A stretch of DNA of 64,000 bases, taken from the NCBI RefSeq assembly GCF_013408655.1, contig NZ_JACCBP010000001.1:2418001-2482000 (forward strand), given 5' to 3'. Shown one piece after another: positions 42,241 through 51,244 of the stretch. The stretch comes from Pigmentiphaga litoralis. Lineage in GTDB: Bacteria; Pseudomonadota; Gammaproteobacteria; Burkholderiales; Burkholderiaceae_B. Every line of letters starts with the position of its first letter. The stretch's first letter is position 1. The translations under genes and the position numbers were made by a program. Below the pieces are notes generated by a model. That model ran no database searches. It worked only from the letters and a program-made list of their open reading frames with translations, and was not told where the DNA came from.

Positions 42241-43533
42241 GTGCAGCCCGCCGACACCGCGCCGCTCTCCCCTTCCGCTGCCGACGACCTGAAGCGCCAG
42301 CAACTGCGGCGCATGCAGTGGATTGCCACGGGCATGTTCTTCGTGGTCACCGCAATCTATGCGGCGGCAACGGTGCTGGACACACGGCATCCGGCATGGA
42401 GTTATGTGGCCGCCTTTGCCGAAGCGGCCATGGTCGGTGCGATTGCCGACTGGTTCGCGGTGACGGCGCTGTTCCGTCATCCGCTGGGCCTGCGCTTCAT
42501 CCCGCATACGGCGATCATTCCGCGCAACAAGGCGCGCATTGCCGACAACCTGGGCGCGTTCGTGCAAGGCGAGTTCTTTGCGCATGAGCGCATCGCGGCC
42601 ATGGTGCAATCGCTGGACCCCGCCAGCCGCCTGGCCGCCTGGCTGGCCGTGCCGGCCAATGCGGGCGTGCTGGCCGACACCGTGCGCCAGGCCTTGCTGC
42701 TTGCGCTGAAAGCCCTGGATGACCGCGCGGTGCGGCAGTTCCTGGACCGCAATCTGTCGAATCTGTTTCGCGAACTGGACCTGTCGGCGCTCAGCGGCAA
42801 GGTGCTGCAGGCCCTGACCCACGAAGGCCGCCACCAGGCCATTCTGGATCAATTGCTGAAAAGCCTGAACCAGTTCATCAGCCAGCCCGAGATCAAGGAA
42901 AGCCTGGTCGATCAGCTGGCGACCAAGGTGCCGCTGTATTTTGACAAGATCAAGGCGTCCACGGCACGCTATCTGCTGGAACGTGCGCTGGACTCGGTGC
43001 GCGAGCTGCTGATCGCGGTGGACGAGAACCCGGAACATCCGCTGCGCATCCGGTTCGACGCGTCGATTGCCAGCTTCGCGACGCGGCTGGAAGACGATCC
43101 GGAACTCAAGGCGACCATTCGTCAGTACCAGGAACAGATGGCCGCCAATCCGGCACTGCGGCGCTACGTCGAAGGCCTCTGGACGGACTTCAAGGCCTGG
43201 ATCGAACGGGACCTGGCGGCGGAACATTCGCGGCTGCACGGCCGCGTGACGTCGGTGCTGGTGCATGCCGGCGCGACCCTGTCCGCAGACGCGGCCATGC
43301 GCAACTGGATCAACACGCAGCTGATGGCGCGGGTCCCGGGCGTGCTGGACCGCCTGCGGCCCCGCATCGGTGCGCTGATCTCGGACAAGGTCAAGGAATG
43401 GAAAGATGAAGAAGTGGTCGACAAGGTCGAACTGAACATCGGCAAGGATCTGCAGTACATCCGCATCAATGGAACATTGGTGGGTGGGCTGGTGGGACTT
43501 CTCATCCACGCCGTGACGGTATGGCTGCGCTGA
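42241..43533 (+). CDS. DUF445 membrane protein
   Basis: About 430-residue DUF445 protein with an N-terminal helical hairpin (about residues 27-65) containing GAIADWFAVTALFRHPLG, the family signature, and IIPRNKARIADNLG. A long, mostly helical middle is followed by a C-terminal transmembrane helix (GTLVGGLVGLLIHAV). Function unknown; related proteins are inner-membrane proteins of unknown role. The start is uncertain: GTG at 42241 or TTG at 42235, without a good Shine-Dalgarno. It begins only 9 bases after creA and could be co-transcribed with it. Confidence 0.88.
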   Translation: MQPADTAPLSPSAADDLKRQQLRRMQWIATGMFFVVTAIYAAATVLDTRHPAWSYVAAFAEAAMVGAIADWFAVTALFRHPLGLRFIPHTAIIPRNKARIADNLGAFVQGEFFAHERIAAMVQSLDPASRLAAWLAVPANAGVLADTVRQALLLALKALDDRAVRQFLDRNLSNLFRELDLSALSGKVLQALTHEGRHQAILDQLLKSLNQFISQPEIKESLVDQLATKVPLYFDKIKASTARYLLERALDSVRELLIAVDENPEHPLRIRFDASIASFATRLEDDPELKATIRQYQEQMAANPALRRYVEGLWTDFKAWIERDLAAEHSRLHGRVTSVLVHAGATLSADAAMRNWINTQLMARVPGVLDRLRPRIGALISDKVKEWKDEEVVDKVELNIGKDLQYIRINGTLVGGLVGLLIHAVTVWLR

Positions 43534-43564
43534 TCCCTTGCCATCATCCGACAAGGAGGACGTG

Positions 43565-44275
43565 ATGGAATATGAACTCTGGTATTGGGACGGCATTCCC
43601 GGCCGCGGCGAATTCGTGCGGCTGGCGCTGGAAGGCGCGGGCATTCCGTACGTGGAGCGCGCGCGTGGGCCCGACGTCGACGACAACGCATTGGTCGATG
43701 ACATGGCGCGCGACCGGCCGCATCCGCCGTTTGCGCCGCCCTATCTGGTTGCCGGTCAGCTCACCATCGCGCAGACCGCCAACATCCTGCTGTTCCTGGG
43801 CGAAAAGCACGGGTTGGCGCCTACCGATACGGCCGGCAAGCTGTGGGTCAACCAGCTGCAATTGACGATCGCGGATATGGTTGCGGAAGTCCACGATGTG
43901 CACCACCCTATCGACTCGTCGATGTATTACGAAGACCAGCAGCCCGAAGCCAAACGCAAGGCCTACAGCTTTCGCCGCAACCGCATCCCCAAATACCTGG
44001 GCTATTTCGAACGCGTGCTGGAAGCCCAGGGCGACTGGCTGGCGGGCGGCACGGACTGGACCTATGCCGACCTGTCGCTGTTCATTCTGGTGGATGGCCT
44101 GAAGTTCGCCTTTCCGAAACGGCTGGCGCACGTCGGCAAGAATTATCCGCGCGTGATGGCCCTGCACCGCAAGGTCGCGGAACTGGACGCCTTGCAGGAC
44201 TACTTCAAGAGCGACCGCCGCCTGCCCTACGGCGACGGCATTTTCCGCCACTACCCGGAACTCGACGAAGCGTAA
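43565..44275 (+). CDS. glutathione S-transferase family protein
   Basis: 236-residue GST-like protein. The thioredoxin-fold N-terminus reads YELWYWDGIPGRGEFVRLAL, followed by PPYLVAGQLTIAQTANILLFLG (the cis-Pro/glutathione Ser-type region) and a helical C-terminal domain with DWTYADLSLFILVDGL. A strong AAGGAGGA sits 5 bases before the ATG. Substrate unknown; conjugation or thiol transfer. It follows the DUF445 gene by 31 bases. It is not closely similar to the second GST at 48499. Confidence 0.88.
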   Translation: MEYELWYWDGIPGRGEFVRLALEGAGIPYVERARGPDVDDNALVDDMARDRPHPPFAPPYLVAGQLTIAQTANILLFLGEKHGLAPTDTAGKLWVNQLQLTIADMVAEVHDVHHPIDSSMYYEDQQPEAKRKAYSFRRNRIPKYLGYFERVLEAQGDWLAGGTDWTYADLSLFILVDGLKFAFPKRLAHVGKNYPRVMALHRKVAELDALQDYFKSDRRLPYGDGIFRHYPELDEA

Positions 44276-44291
44276 GCTTTGTCGCGACGCG

Positions 44292-45593
44292 CTAGCGCGC
44301 CGGCATGTCCTTCTCGGTGTAGACCAGTTCGCTGCGCGCGTCCGCAGGGATCGGGCCGAAAGTGTCGGCCCATGCCGCGGCCTGCGCCTGCATGGCCGCA
44401 AGCCGTGCCGGATCGCGCTGCGCCAGATTCGCGCGTTCCCGCTCGTCCACCGACAGGTCGAACAGATAGCGGTTGCCGTCCACCTCAAGGTATTTCCAGT
44501 CCCCCTCGCGCACCGCCTGTTGCGACCGATGATTCATGCGCCAATACATGGGCCGGTCGAACACCTGATCCGGCCTGCGCAGCACGGGCCACATCGACAC
44601 GCCATCCAGCGGATAGTCCGGGTGCGGGGCCACGCCGGCAATATCCAGCATCGTCGCCGTCCAGTCCATCGTCATGCAATGCTGGGTGCAGACCTCGCCT
44701 TCCGGGAGCTTGCCTGCCCACTGCACGATGTAGGGCACACGAATCCCGCCTTCGGTCAGATCCATCTTGCCGCCCACCAGCGGCCACGTGTCCGAAAACC
44801 GCTCGCCCCCGTTGTCGCTGGTAAAGATGACGACGGTGTCGTCGGCCAGGCCCAGGTCATCCAGCGCCTGCAGCACCCGGCCGCAGCCTTCGTCCAGCGC
44901 CTTGATCATCTCGCCATACACGTGCACCGACCCGCCATCCAGGTGCCGGATGTCGGTATCGACGTGCGCGTTCGGACCGCCCTGCGCGCGCGGCTCCCAC
45001 GGCCAATGCGGCGCGGTGTAGTGCAGGCTCAGCAGAAAAGGCTTGCGATCGCCGGCGCGGGTCGCCAGGTAATCGACGGCTTCGTCCGTCAGCAGATCGG
45101 TCAGGTAATGGCCGTCGTAATGCGCCGGTTCACCGTTCTTGACGAGGTCGTGCTTGCCCATGCGGTCCACGTGGCTGAAGTAGCTCACCCCGCCCGACAG
45201 CGGACCGATGTGGTAGTCGTAGCCGCTTTTCTGCGGACCGAAATGCGGGGGGTAGCCCAGGTGCCATTTGCCGATCAGCGCGGTGTGATATCCCGCGTCG
45301 CGCAGCAAGGACGGCAGGGTCGGATGGCCTGGCGGCATGCCGATCTCGGTGCTGCCGCGAAAGCGCCCGGTCATGGGTTCTTCGGCCGCGCCGCGCAGCC
45401 GGTACTGATAGCGCCCGGTGATCAGGCCAAAACGCGTCGGCGAACACACCGGCGAATTCGAATAGCCCTGCGTGAAGCGCACGCCGCGCGCGGCCATCCG
45501 GTCCAGGTTGGGCGACACCGGCTTGCGGCCGCCGTAGCAGCCCAGGTCCGCATAGCCGAGGTCATCGGCCAGAATGAAAATGAAGTTGGTCAT
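44292..45593 (-). CDS. type I sulfatase (arylsulfatase family)
   Basis: 433-residue formylglycine-dependent sulfatase. The metal-binding FILADDLGYADLG (Asp10, Asp11) and the modification motif SPVCSPTRFGLITGR are clear: Cys50 of CSPTR is converted to formylglycine. GKWHLG and TSDNGGE are further active-site motifs. No signal peptide, so it is probably cytosolic. No formylglycine-generating enzyme gene is in the window. It is 11 bases downstream of a Bug receptor in the same orientation, suggesting uptake and desulfation of a sulfate ester or choline-sulfate-like compound; the substrate is not known. Confidence 0.93.
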   Translation of the reverse strand: MTNFIFILADDLGYADLGCYGGRKPVSPNLDRMAARGVRFTQGYSNSPVCSPTRFGLITGRYQYRLRGAAEEPMTGRFRGSTEIGMPPGHPTLPSLLRDAGYHTALIGKWHLGYPPHFGPQKSGYDYHIGPLSGGVSYFSHVDRMGKHDLVKNGEPAHYDGHYLTDLLTDEAVDYLATRAGDRKPFLLSLHYTAPHWPWEPRAQGGPNAHVDTDIRHLDGGSVHVYGEMIKALDEGCGRVLQALDDLGLADDTVVIFTSDNGGERFSDTWPLVGGKMDLTEGGIRVPYIVQWAGKLPEGEVCTQHCMTMDWTATMLDIAGVAPHPDYPLDGVSMWPVLRRPDQVFDRPMYWRMNHRSQQAVREGDWKYLEVDGNRYLFDLSVDERERANLAQRDPARLAAMQAQAAAWADTFGPIPADARSELVYTEKDMPAR

Positions 45594-45604
45594 GCTGTTC
45601 CGCT

Positions 45605-46579
45605 TCAGTCCACCGACATGCCGCTGGACTTGATGATCTTGAGGTACCGGTCGCGGGTGGCCGACAGCTCGCGCGTGGCCGCGTCGCCGCGCAGGTTCAT
45701 GGGGCTGATATCCATCGTGCGCAGCCGCTCCTGGATGTCCGGAGCCGCCAGCGCCGTGGTGATCGCGCCTTCGAGTTTATCGACGATGGCCTGCGGCGTG
45801 CCACTCGGCGCCATCACCGTGTAGATCACGTCCTGGCGCACGTCGGGGTAGCCCAGCTCGGCCGTGGTCGGCACGTTCGGCAGCAGCGGCGACCGCGCGC
45901 GCCCCGTGACGGCCAGCGGCGTGACCGTGCCGGCCTGCACCTGCTGGATCAGGCCCGAGGCCGCCAGCGCCGCGGCCTGCACCTCGCCCGACACCAGCGC
46001 CAGCACGGCCGGCGCATTGCCGCGATACGGCACATGCGTGATCTTCAGGCCGGTCGCCTGCGCCAGCATCGCCCCGCTCAAATGGCCGGGCGAACCATTG
46101 CCGGCCGAACTGAAGCTGACGGGATCCGTGCGGCCCTTGGCCACCAGATCCTTGAGCGTGCTCACCTGCACCTTCGGGCTGACCGCGATCAGCATGTTCG
46201 ACGACCCGAACAAGGTGACCGGCTTGAGCTGGTCCAGCTTGAAGCCCAGGTTGGGATACAGGCCCGGGTTCACGGTAAAGGTGGAATCCAGTCCGACCAG
46301 CAGCGTGTAGCCGTCGGGCGCGGCAGTTGCCACCGATGCTGCGCCGATGTTGCCGCCGCTGCCCGTCTTGTTTTCGACCACGAATGGCTGCTTGAATTGC
46401 AGCGCCAGCTTTTCGCCGATCAGGCGCGCCATGATGTCCAGCGGGCCGCCCGCCGTGAAGTTGACGACGAGCTTGACGGGCTTGTCGGGATACTCGGCCC
46501 GCGCCGGCGCACTTGCGCCCAGGGTGCAGGCCAGGGCGACCGACGTGGCGGCCAGGAATCGCGACGGGTGATGAAGCAT
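45605..46579 (-). CDS. Bug-family (TctC) periplasmic solute-binding protein
   Basis: 324-residue Bug receptor. The signal peptide ends ASAPARA before EYPDKPVKLVVNFTAGGPLD; ENKTGSGGNIGAASVATAAPDG and HVPYRGNAPAVLALVSGE follow. GGAGGAG precedes the ATG at 46579, which I use instead of an upstream open stretch. It shares an operon with the sulfatase and is divergent from a LysR gene. Ligand possibly a sulfated or sulfonated compound, by context. Confidence 0.93.
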   Translation of the reverse strand: MLHHPSRFLAATSVALACTLGASAPARAEYPDKPVKLVVNFTAGGPLDIMARLIGEKLALQFKQPFVVENKTGSGGNIGAASVATAAPDGYTLLVGLDSTFTVNPGLYPNLGFKLDQLKPVTLFGSSNMLIAVSPKVQVSTLKDLVAKGRTDPVSFSSAGNGSPGHLSGAMLAQATGLKITHVPYRGNAPAVLALVSGEVQAAALAASGLIQQVQAGTVTPLAVTGRARSPLLPNVPTTAELGYPDVRQDVIYTVMAPSGTPQAIVDKLEGAITTALAAPDIQERLRTMDISPMNLRGDAATRELSATRDRYLKIIKSSGMSVD

Positions 46580-46706
46580 GGCAAACTCTCCTCCGATAGA
46601 CGTGACTTGCAGGTCGAGTACCTGCCTCACTGTGCGCCGATCATATCGGCCCCGGGCCGGCAGCAGGTTGACGGTTACGCCAGACAATTGAGCGATAGGA
46701 AATCTC

Positions 46707-47627
46707 TTGAGGTTCTTCGACCCCCGGCTGCGGCTGCGCCATCTGCAATGCCTGATCGCCCTGGCGAGTCATCGCAGTGTGCTGAAGGCCGCCGACGCCC
46801 TGTCATTGACTCCGTCGGCCGTGTCCAAGTCGCTGTCGGAACTGGAAGACATCACGGGCGAGATCCTGTTCCTGCGCTATCGCAAGGGGCTGGAACTGAC
46901 CGCGGCGGGCCATACCCTGCTGCGCCATGCCGCCCAGGCCATGGGCATGCTGCAAGACGGTTTCGATCAGCTTGGGTCCGGCAACAAGGCGCCGGAACAC
47001 CTGCGGATCGGCGTGCTGCCCACGGCTGAAACCGCCCTGGTCCCGCTGTCCATCATTGACCTGCAGGCGCGCTATCCCGACGTGCTGGTCACGGCCCACA
47101 ACGGCGCCAACCCCGAATTGCTGATGCGATTGCGCCTGGGGGAACTCGACCTGGTGCTCGGCCGTATTGCCGAACCCAGCCAGATGGTCGGCATTGCCTT
47201 CGAGCATCTGTATTCGGAACCGATGGTGCTGGTGGTGCGGGCCGGACATCCGCTGCTCGCGCAACACGAGGTGGCGCCTGCCGACCTGGCTGCCTACCCG
47301 ATGGTGTTGCCGACGCCCGGCACCTTCATCCGCGCCGCCGCCGACACCTTCTTTACCAGCAATGGCATCGCGCCGTCGGCACGCTGCACCGAGACGCTGT
47401 CATCGAGCGTGGCCGGCGCGCTGATGCGCGAGAGCGATGCGGTGTGGTTCAGCCCCGAAGGCATCGTTGCGCATGACGTTTCAAGCGGACGGGCGGCCGT
47501 GCTGCGCATCGATACCCGCGGCACCACGGCCTCGGTCGGGTTGTCGACGATGGGCGCCACGCCGCCCGGCCCGGCCGTGCAGGCCTTCATGGATATCGTG
47601 CGGCACCGGGCAGCGGGCAAGGGTTAG
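46707..47627 (+). CDS. LysR-family transcriptional regulator (PcaQ-like)
   Basis: 306-residue LysR protein. The HTH has LRHLQCLIALASHRSVLKA then ALSLTPSAVSKSLSELE, an N-terminus like PcaQ-type regulators. The start is a TTG at 46707 preceded by AGGA at suitable spacing; no in-frame ATG gives a proper LysR start. It is divergent from the Bug/sulfatase operon, which it probably controls. Effector unknown. Confidence 0.88.
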   Translation: MRFFDPRLRLRHLQCLIALASHRSVLKAADALSLTPSAVSKSLSELEDITGEILFLRYRKGLELTAAGHTLLRHAAQAMGMLQDGFDQLGSGNKAPEHLRIGVLPTAETALVPLSIIDLQARYPDVLVTAHNGANPELLMRLRLGELDLVLGRIAEPSQMVGIAFEHLYSEPMVLVVRAGHPLLAQHEVAPADLAAYPMVLPTPGTFIRAAADTFFTSNGIAPSARCTETLSSSVAGALMRESDAVWFSPEGIVAHDVSSGRAAVLRIDTRGTTASVGLSTMGATPPGPAVQAFMDIVRHRAAGKG

Positions 47628-47634
47628 GGGCGGG

Positions 47635-48339
47635 TCAGGCCTGCTTGCGCCAGAGCGCCGCGCCGCCCCGGATGCCCGCGTCGTTCGACCCGACCTTGAC
47701 GTTGTCGGGCAGCGTGATGGTCAGCTCGCGCGCATTGCCGCCGCCGATATGGATGCGATCCGCATGCAGCAAGGTATGCAGGATGGGCAGCACCCGCGCC
47801 ATGCGCGAATTCCAGCGGCGCTTGCCGATCCGCTCGAACGCCGCGTTGCCCACGTATTCATCATAGGTACGGTCCTTGTGGACCGGGTGATGCCCCAGTT
47901 CCATGTGCGGCATCAGGTCGCCGTCACGGAACAGCGCGCTGCCAAAACCGGTGCCCAGGGTGATCACCAGCTCGACCCCCTTGCCTTCGATCAGGGCGAA
48001 GCCCTGCATGTCGGCATCGTTCAGCAACCGCGCCGGATGGCCCCCAAGGCGTTCCGACAAGGTGTCGGCCAGCGGAAAGCCGTACCAGATGTCCTTGCCC
48101 AGGTTTGCCGCGGTCAGGACCTTGCCATCGCGCACCACACCGGGGAAGCCGATCGAAATGCGGTCGTAGGCCGGCAGATCCTTGACCAGATTCACGATGG
48201 CCTCGACCACCACTTTCGGCTTGGCCGGCTTGGGAGTGTCGATACGCACGCGCCCGGTCTGCATGACGCCGTCCTCGTCGATCACGTCGGCCTTGATGCC
48301 GCTGCCGCCAATGTCGATCGCCAAAATTCCGGGCTTCAT
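47635..48339 (-). CDS. ROK-family kinase, polyphosphate-glucokinase-like
   Basis: 234-residue sugar kinase of the ROK fold most like polyphosphate glucokinase. ILAIDIGGSGIKADVID (phosphate 1), GFPGVVRDGKVLTAANLG, LLNDADMQGFA and VITLGTGFGSALF (adenosine/phosphate 2) are seen, and the length is typical of PPGK. It would phosphorylate glucose using polyphosphate or ATP. The usual ROK CxCGxxGC zinc motif is absent, as in PPGK. The ATG at 48339 has AGGAG upstream. Convergent with the LysR gene and divergent from the second GST. Confidence 0.85.
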   Translation of the reverse strand: MKPGILAIDIGGSGIKADVIDEDGVMQTGRVRIDTPKPAKPKVVVEAIVNLVKDLPAYDRISIGFPGVVRDGKVLTAANLGKDIWYGFPLADTLSERLGGHPARLLNDADMQGFALIEGKGVELVITLGTGFGSALFRDGDLMPHMELGHHPVHKDRTYDEYVGNAAFERIGKRRWNSRMARVLPILHTLLHADRIHIGGGNARELTITLPDNVKVGSNDAGIRGGAALWRKQA

Positions 48340-48498
48340 CGTGTCTCCTGCCTGCGTGTGGTTGAGCGGGGAGTGTGACATGCAGACCGGTTGACGACCG
48401 CAACGAGCTGTAAAACCCGTCTGGGGAATCGACGCCGTTCCGCGGCAGCGGCGCGACGCGCTACAGTCATTGCAACAACCACTCGTGGAGTTCACCCC

Positions 48499-49131
48499 GT
48501 GATCACCCTTTACACCTGGACCACCCCCAACGGCCGCAAGGCGTCCATCATGCTCGAAGAACTGGGCTGGAAGTACGAGGTCAAGCCGATCAACATCGGC
48601 AAGAATGAACAGTTCACTGACGAATTCCTGGCGATCGCACCCAACAACAAGATCCCGGCGATTGTCGACCATGACGCCGAAGGCGGCCCGCTGTCGATCT
48701 TTGAAAGCGGCGCGATCCTGACCTACCTGGCCGAAAAAAGCGGCCAGTTCCTGCCCGCCTCGGGCCCCGGCCGCTACAAGGTGCTGGAATGGCTGCACTG
48801 GCAGATCGGCGGCTTGGGCCCCATGCTGGGCCAGCTTGGCTACTTTGGCGTGCGTGCGGAAGAAAAGACCCCGGCGGCCATCGAACGTTTTACCGAAGAA
48901 TCCGATCGCCTGCTGACGGTCATGGACACGCAGCTGCAGCGCCATCCGTACCTGGCGGGGGACGAGTATTCGATCGCCGACATCTCGTGCTACGCCTGGA
49001 CCGTGGCGGCCACCACCTTCCTGGGCAAGGTGCTGGGCGACCGGCTCGACAGCAAGGAAGCGTTGCACCGCTGGCTGGAAACGCTGGGCGATCGCCCTGC
49101 CGTGCAGCGTGGAATGAAGATCCCCGGCTGA
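48499..49131 (+). CDS. GST-family disulfide-bond oxidoreductase (YfcG/Ure2p-like)
   Basis: 210-residue GST-like protein starting ITLYTWTTPNGRKASIML, the YfcG/Ure2p-type N-terminus in which a Thr/Asn pair replaces the usual catalytic Tyr/Ser/Cys. KIPAIVDHD and GPLSIFESGAIL are the glutathione-binding region; the C-terminal helical domain has YSIADISCYAWTV. These enzymes reduce disulfides with glutathione. The start is a GTG at 48499 with GGAG eight bases upstream. The stop lies in a hairpin shared with the convergent GntR gene. Confidence 0.9.
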   Translation: MITLYTWTTPNGRKASIMLEELGWKYEVKPINIGKNEQFTDEFLAIAPNNKIPAIVDHDAEGGPLSIFESGAILTYLAEKSGQFLPASGPGRYKVLEWLHWQIGGLGPMLGQLGYFGVRAEEKTPAAIERFTEESDRLLTVMDTQLQRHPYLAGDEYSIADISCYAWTVAATTFLGKVLGDRLDSKEALHRWLETLGDRPAVQRGMKIPG

Positions 49132-49145
49132 TCAATCGATCAGCC
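49126..49145. terminator. stem-loop between convergent genes
   Basis: GGCTGATC-AATC-GATCAGCC: perfect 8-bp inverted repeat overlapping the GST stop codon and lying just before the end of the convergent GntR gene. No T tract on either side, so terminator function is only possible. Confidence 0.4.
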
Positions 49146-49149
49146 CAGC

Positions 49150-49935
49150 TCACTCCATCCCAAGCATGTGCGCCAGGCTCTTGCCTGGCTTTTCCGCAAT
49201 CAGGTTGATGCGGTTTTCCAGCACCAGCAGGTGGGCTTCCATGGCGCGGACCGCGCCTTCGGCATCGCGCGCGGCAATGCAATCGACCACCGCCTGATGC
49301 TCGTCGTGTTCGCATGACGCGTTGCCCGGCGGTTCGAACAGGGCCACCACCAGCGAACACCGCGACACCAGTTCGCCCAGATAGCGCTGCAGGATCGAGT
49401 TGCGCGACAGTTCCGCCAGGCGCAGATGGAAGCTGCTGGCCAGCCGCGCCCATTCCGTCTGCTTGTAGCGGTGCATGGCATGGTGTTCTTCTTTCAGCTG
49501 CCGGCGCAGCGCGGTCAGATCGGCCTTGGTCGCGTGCTCGACCACCAGCGGCATGATCGCCGCTTCGAGCGCGCGGCGGGCTTCGAACAGCTTGCCCACT
49601 TCTTCGCGAGACGGCATGGCCACGATCGCGCCCCGGTTCGGACGCAATTCAACGATGTGATCGTGCGCCAGCTTTTGCAGCACCTTCTGCACCAGCGTGC
49701 GGCCGACACCGAACAACTCGCACAGCGCGGCCTCGGGCAGTTTGGTGCCCGGCGTCAGCCGCTGGCTCATCACGCTATCGACCACCGCCTGGTAGATGCG
49801 AGTCTCGATGGCGTCGCCGGTATCGGCGTTGTCGATGCCCAGCGATTCGTCATTGTCGGCAGGCCGCGCCGGCCCGACGGTCGGACGCACCTTGGGACGG
49901 CCGCGCGGCCGGGAAGCGGAAGGAAGAGAGGACAT
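49150..49935 (-). CDS. GntR-family regulator (FCD domain)
   Basis: 261-residue GntR/FadR-type regulator. A disordered Arg/Pro-rich N-terminus (RPRGRPK) precedes the winged helix: LPEAALCELFGVGRTLVQKVLQKLAHDHIVELRPNRGAIV (quoted parts only: LFGVGRTLVQKVL). The C-terminal FCD-type helical domain starts around residue 110, with FHLRLAELSRN and CEHDEHQAVVDCI giving possible metal or ligand residues. It is the fourth gene of the SnoaL/deacetylase/amidase operon, 4 bases after the amidase stop, and probably controls that operon and the divergent importer. Confidence 0.9.
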   Translation of the reverse strand: MSSLPSASRPRGRPKVRPTVGPARPADNDESLGIDNADTGDAIETRIYQAVVDSVMSQRLTPGTKLPEAALCELFGVGRTLVQKVLQKLAHDHIVELRPNRGAIVAMPSREEVGKLFEARRALEAAIMPLVVEHATKADLTALRRQLKEEHHAMHRYKQTEWARLASSFHLRLAELSRNSILQRYLGELVSRCSLVVALFEPPGNASCEHDEHQAVVDCIAARDAEGAVRAMEAHLLVLENRINLIAEKPGKSLAHMLGME

Positions 49936-49939
49936 CCGC

Positions 49940-51244
49940 TTATTTTGCCACCGCGGCCGACCCGGTGCCTGACGACAGGTTGACATCCGCAACGATCGCC
50001 GCGGCGTCCCCCTCGTCGCCTGCACCGGCGCCGAGGCAACCCAGCTGCCGTCCCAGGCGGACCGCGATCCGGATCAGCGCCAGGTCGCTGCCCTTGGGAC
50101 CCATCAGAGACACGCCCACCGGCAGGCCCCCTTCCCCGATGAAGGGCAGATTGACTTGTGGCAGTCCCGACAGGCCCGCAATGCAGGTGATCCGGAAGGT
50201 GCGCGTGCGAACGGTGTCGACGACATCGGGCGCGGCGTCGCGTTTCAAGGCTTCGCTCGATGCCGAAGGCAGCACCGCAATGCCGTCGTCACCCAGCAAC
50301 CTGTTCATGCGGTCCACGATCGCGGCCTTGCGGGCAAACGCGGGCTCGGCGGCCGTCGGCGTCACGGTGCTGGCGAACTTCCATCGCGATGCGATCGCGT
50401 CACCAAATACCGGCTGGGCCGACGTGATCCACGCACCTTGCGCCTGCCAGGCATCGAAGGCCGATGCCGTCACGTAGGTCATGCGCCAGGACTCGAGGCC
50501 CTCGTCCGCAACCCGCACGTCCTCGGCGTTCGCAGGCGTCTTCGCCTGCCCCAGCATCGCCGCCAGCGCGTCGGTCACTTTCGCGATCGGCCCTGCAAAC
50601 ACGGCATCGGCCTCGTCGCACGCGTCCGCCAGGCGCAGCACGCGATGAAATGCCAGCGGCGCGGCCGGCATCAGCACGTCCGCCACCTGCTCGAAAACCA
50701 TGGCGCTTGACGCAAGCCAGGTGGCGGTATCGAACTGCGGCGCCATCGGCACCAGCCCTGCCGACGACAAGGCGCCCTGCGACGTGCGCAGGCCCCACAG
50801 TCCGCAGTAGCTGGCCGGCACCCTTGTCGACCCGCCGGTGTCCGTGCCCAGCGCAAAGTCACATAAGCCCGCCGCCACGGCCGCCGCCGACCCGCTGGAC
50901 GATCCACCCGGCACCCGGTCCGGCGCGCGGGCATTGATGGGCGTGCCGTAATGCGCGTTGTCACCGGCAATGCTGTAGGCCAGTTCGTCGGTCAAGGTCT
51001 TGCCGACCAAGGTCGCGCCCGCATCCAGCAGCTTCTGGACGACAGGGCTGGTCGCGGTCGCGGCATCATGGGTGGCCAGCCAGGTCGGATTGCCCGCGCC
51101 GGTCACGTGGCCCGCCACGTCGTACAGATCCTTGGCCGCAAACCGCAGGCCGGCCAAGGGGCCGTGCGCCGCGCCGTCGATCACGAAACGGCCATGCGGC
51201 ACCCAGGCGCCCACGGTGTCGTGGATGGGAAAATCGTCGTTCAT
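49940..51244 (-). CDS. amidase-signature hydrolase
   Basis: 434-residue amidase-signature enzyme. The Ser-cisSer-Lys triad is visible: Lys38 (RFAAKDLYDV), the Ser cluster at 115-117 (PGGSSSGSA) and nucleophile Ser139 (GTDTGGSTRVPAS). The family hydrolyses linear amides or nitrogen-linked acyl groups. The ATG overlaps the stop of the deacetylase-like gene (ATGA). It has no signal peptide. In this operon it would cut a product of the deacetylase-fold enzyme. Exact substrate unknown. Confidence 0.92.
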   Translation of the reverse strand: MNDDFPIHDTVGAWVPHGRFVIDGAAHGPLAGLRFAAKDLYDVAGHVTGAGNPTWLATHDAATATSPVVQKLLDAGATLVGKTLTDELAYSIAGDNAHYGTPINARAPDRVPGGSSSGSAAAVAAGLCDFALGTDTGGSTRVPASYCGLWGLRTSQGALSSAGLVPMAPQFDTATWLASSAMVFEQVADVLMPAAPLAFHRVLRLADACDEADAVFAGPIAKVTDALAAMLGQAKTPANAEDVRVADEGLESWRMTYVTASAFDAWQAQGAWITSAQPVFGDAIASRWKFASTVTPTAAEPAFARKAAIVDRMNRLLGDDGIAVLPSASSEALKRDAAPDVVDTVRTRTFRITCIAGLSGLPQVNLPFIGEGGLPVGVSLMGPKGSDLALIRIAVRLGRQLGCLGAGAGDEGDAAAIVADVNLSSGTGSAAVAK

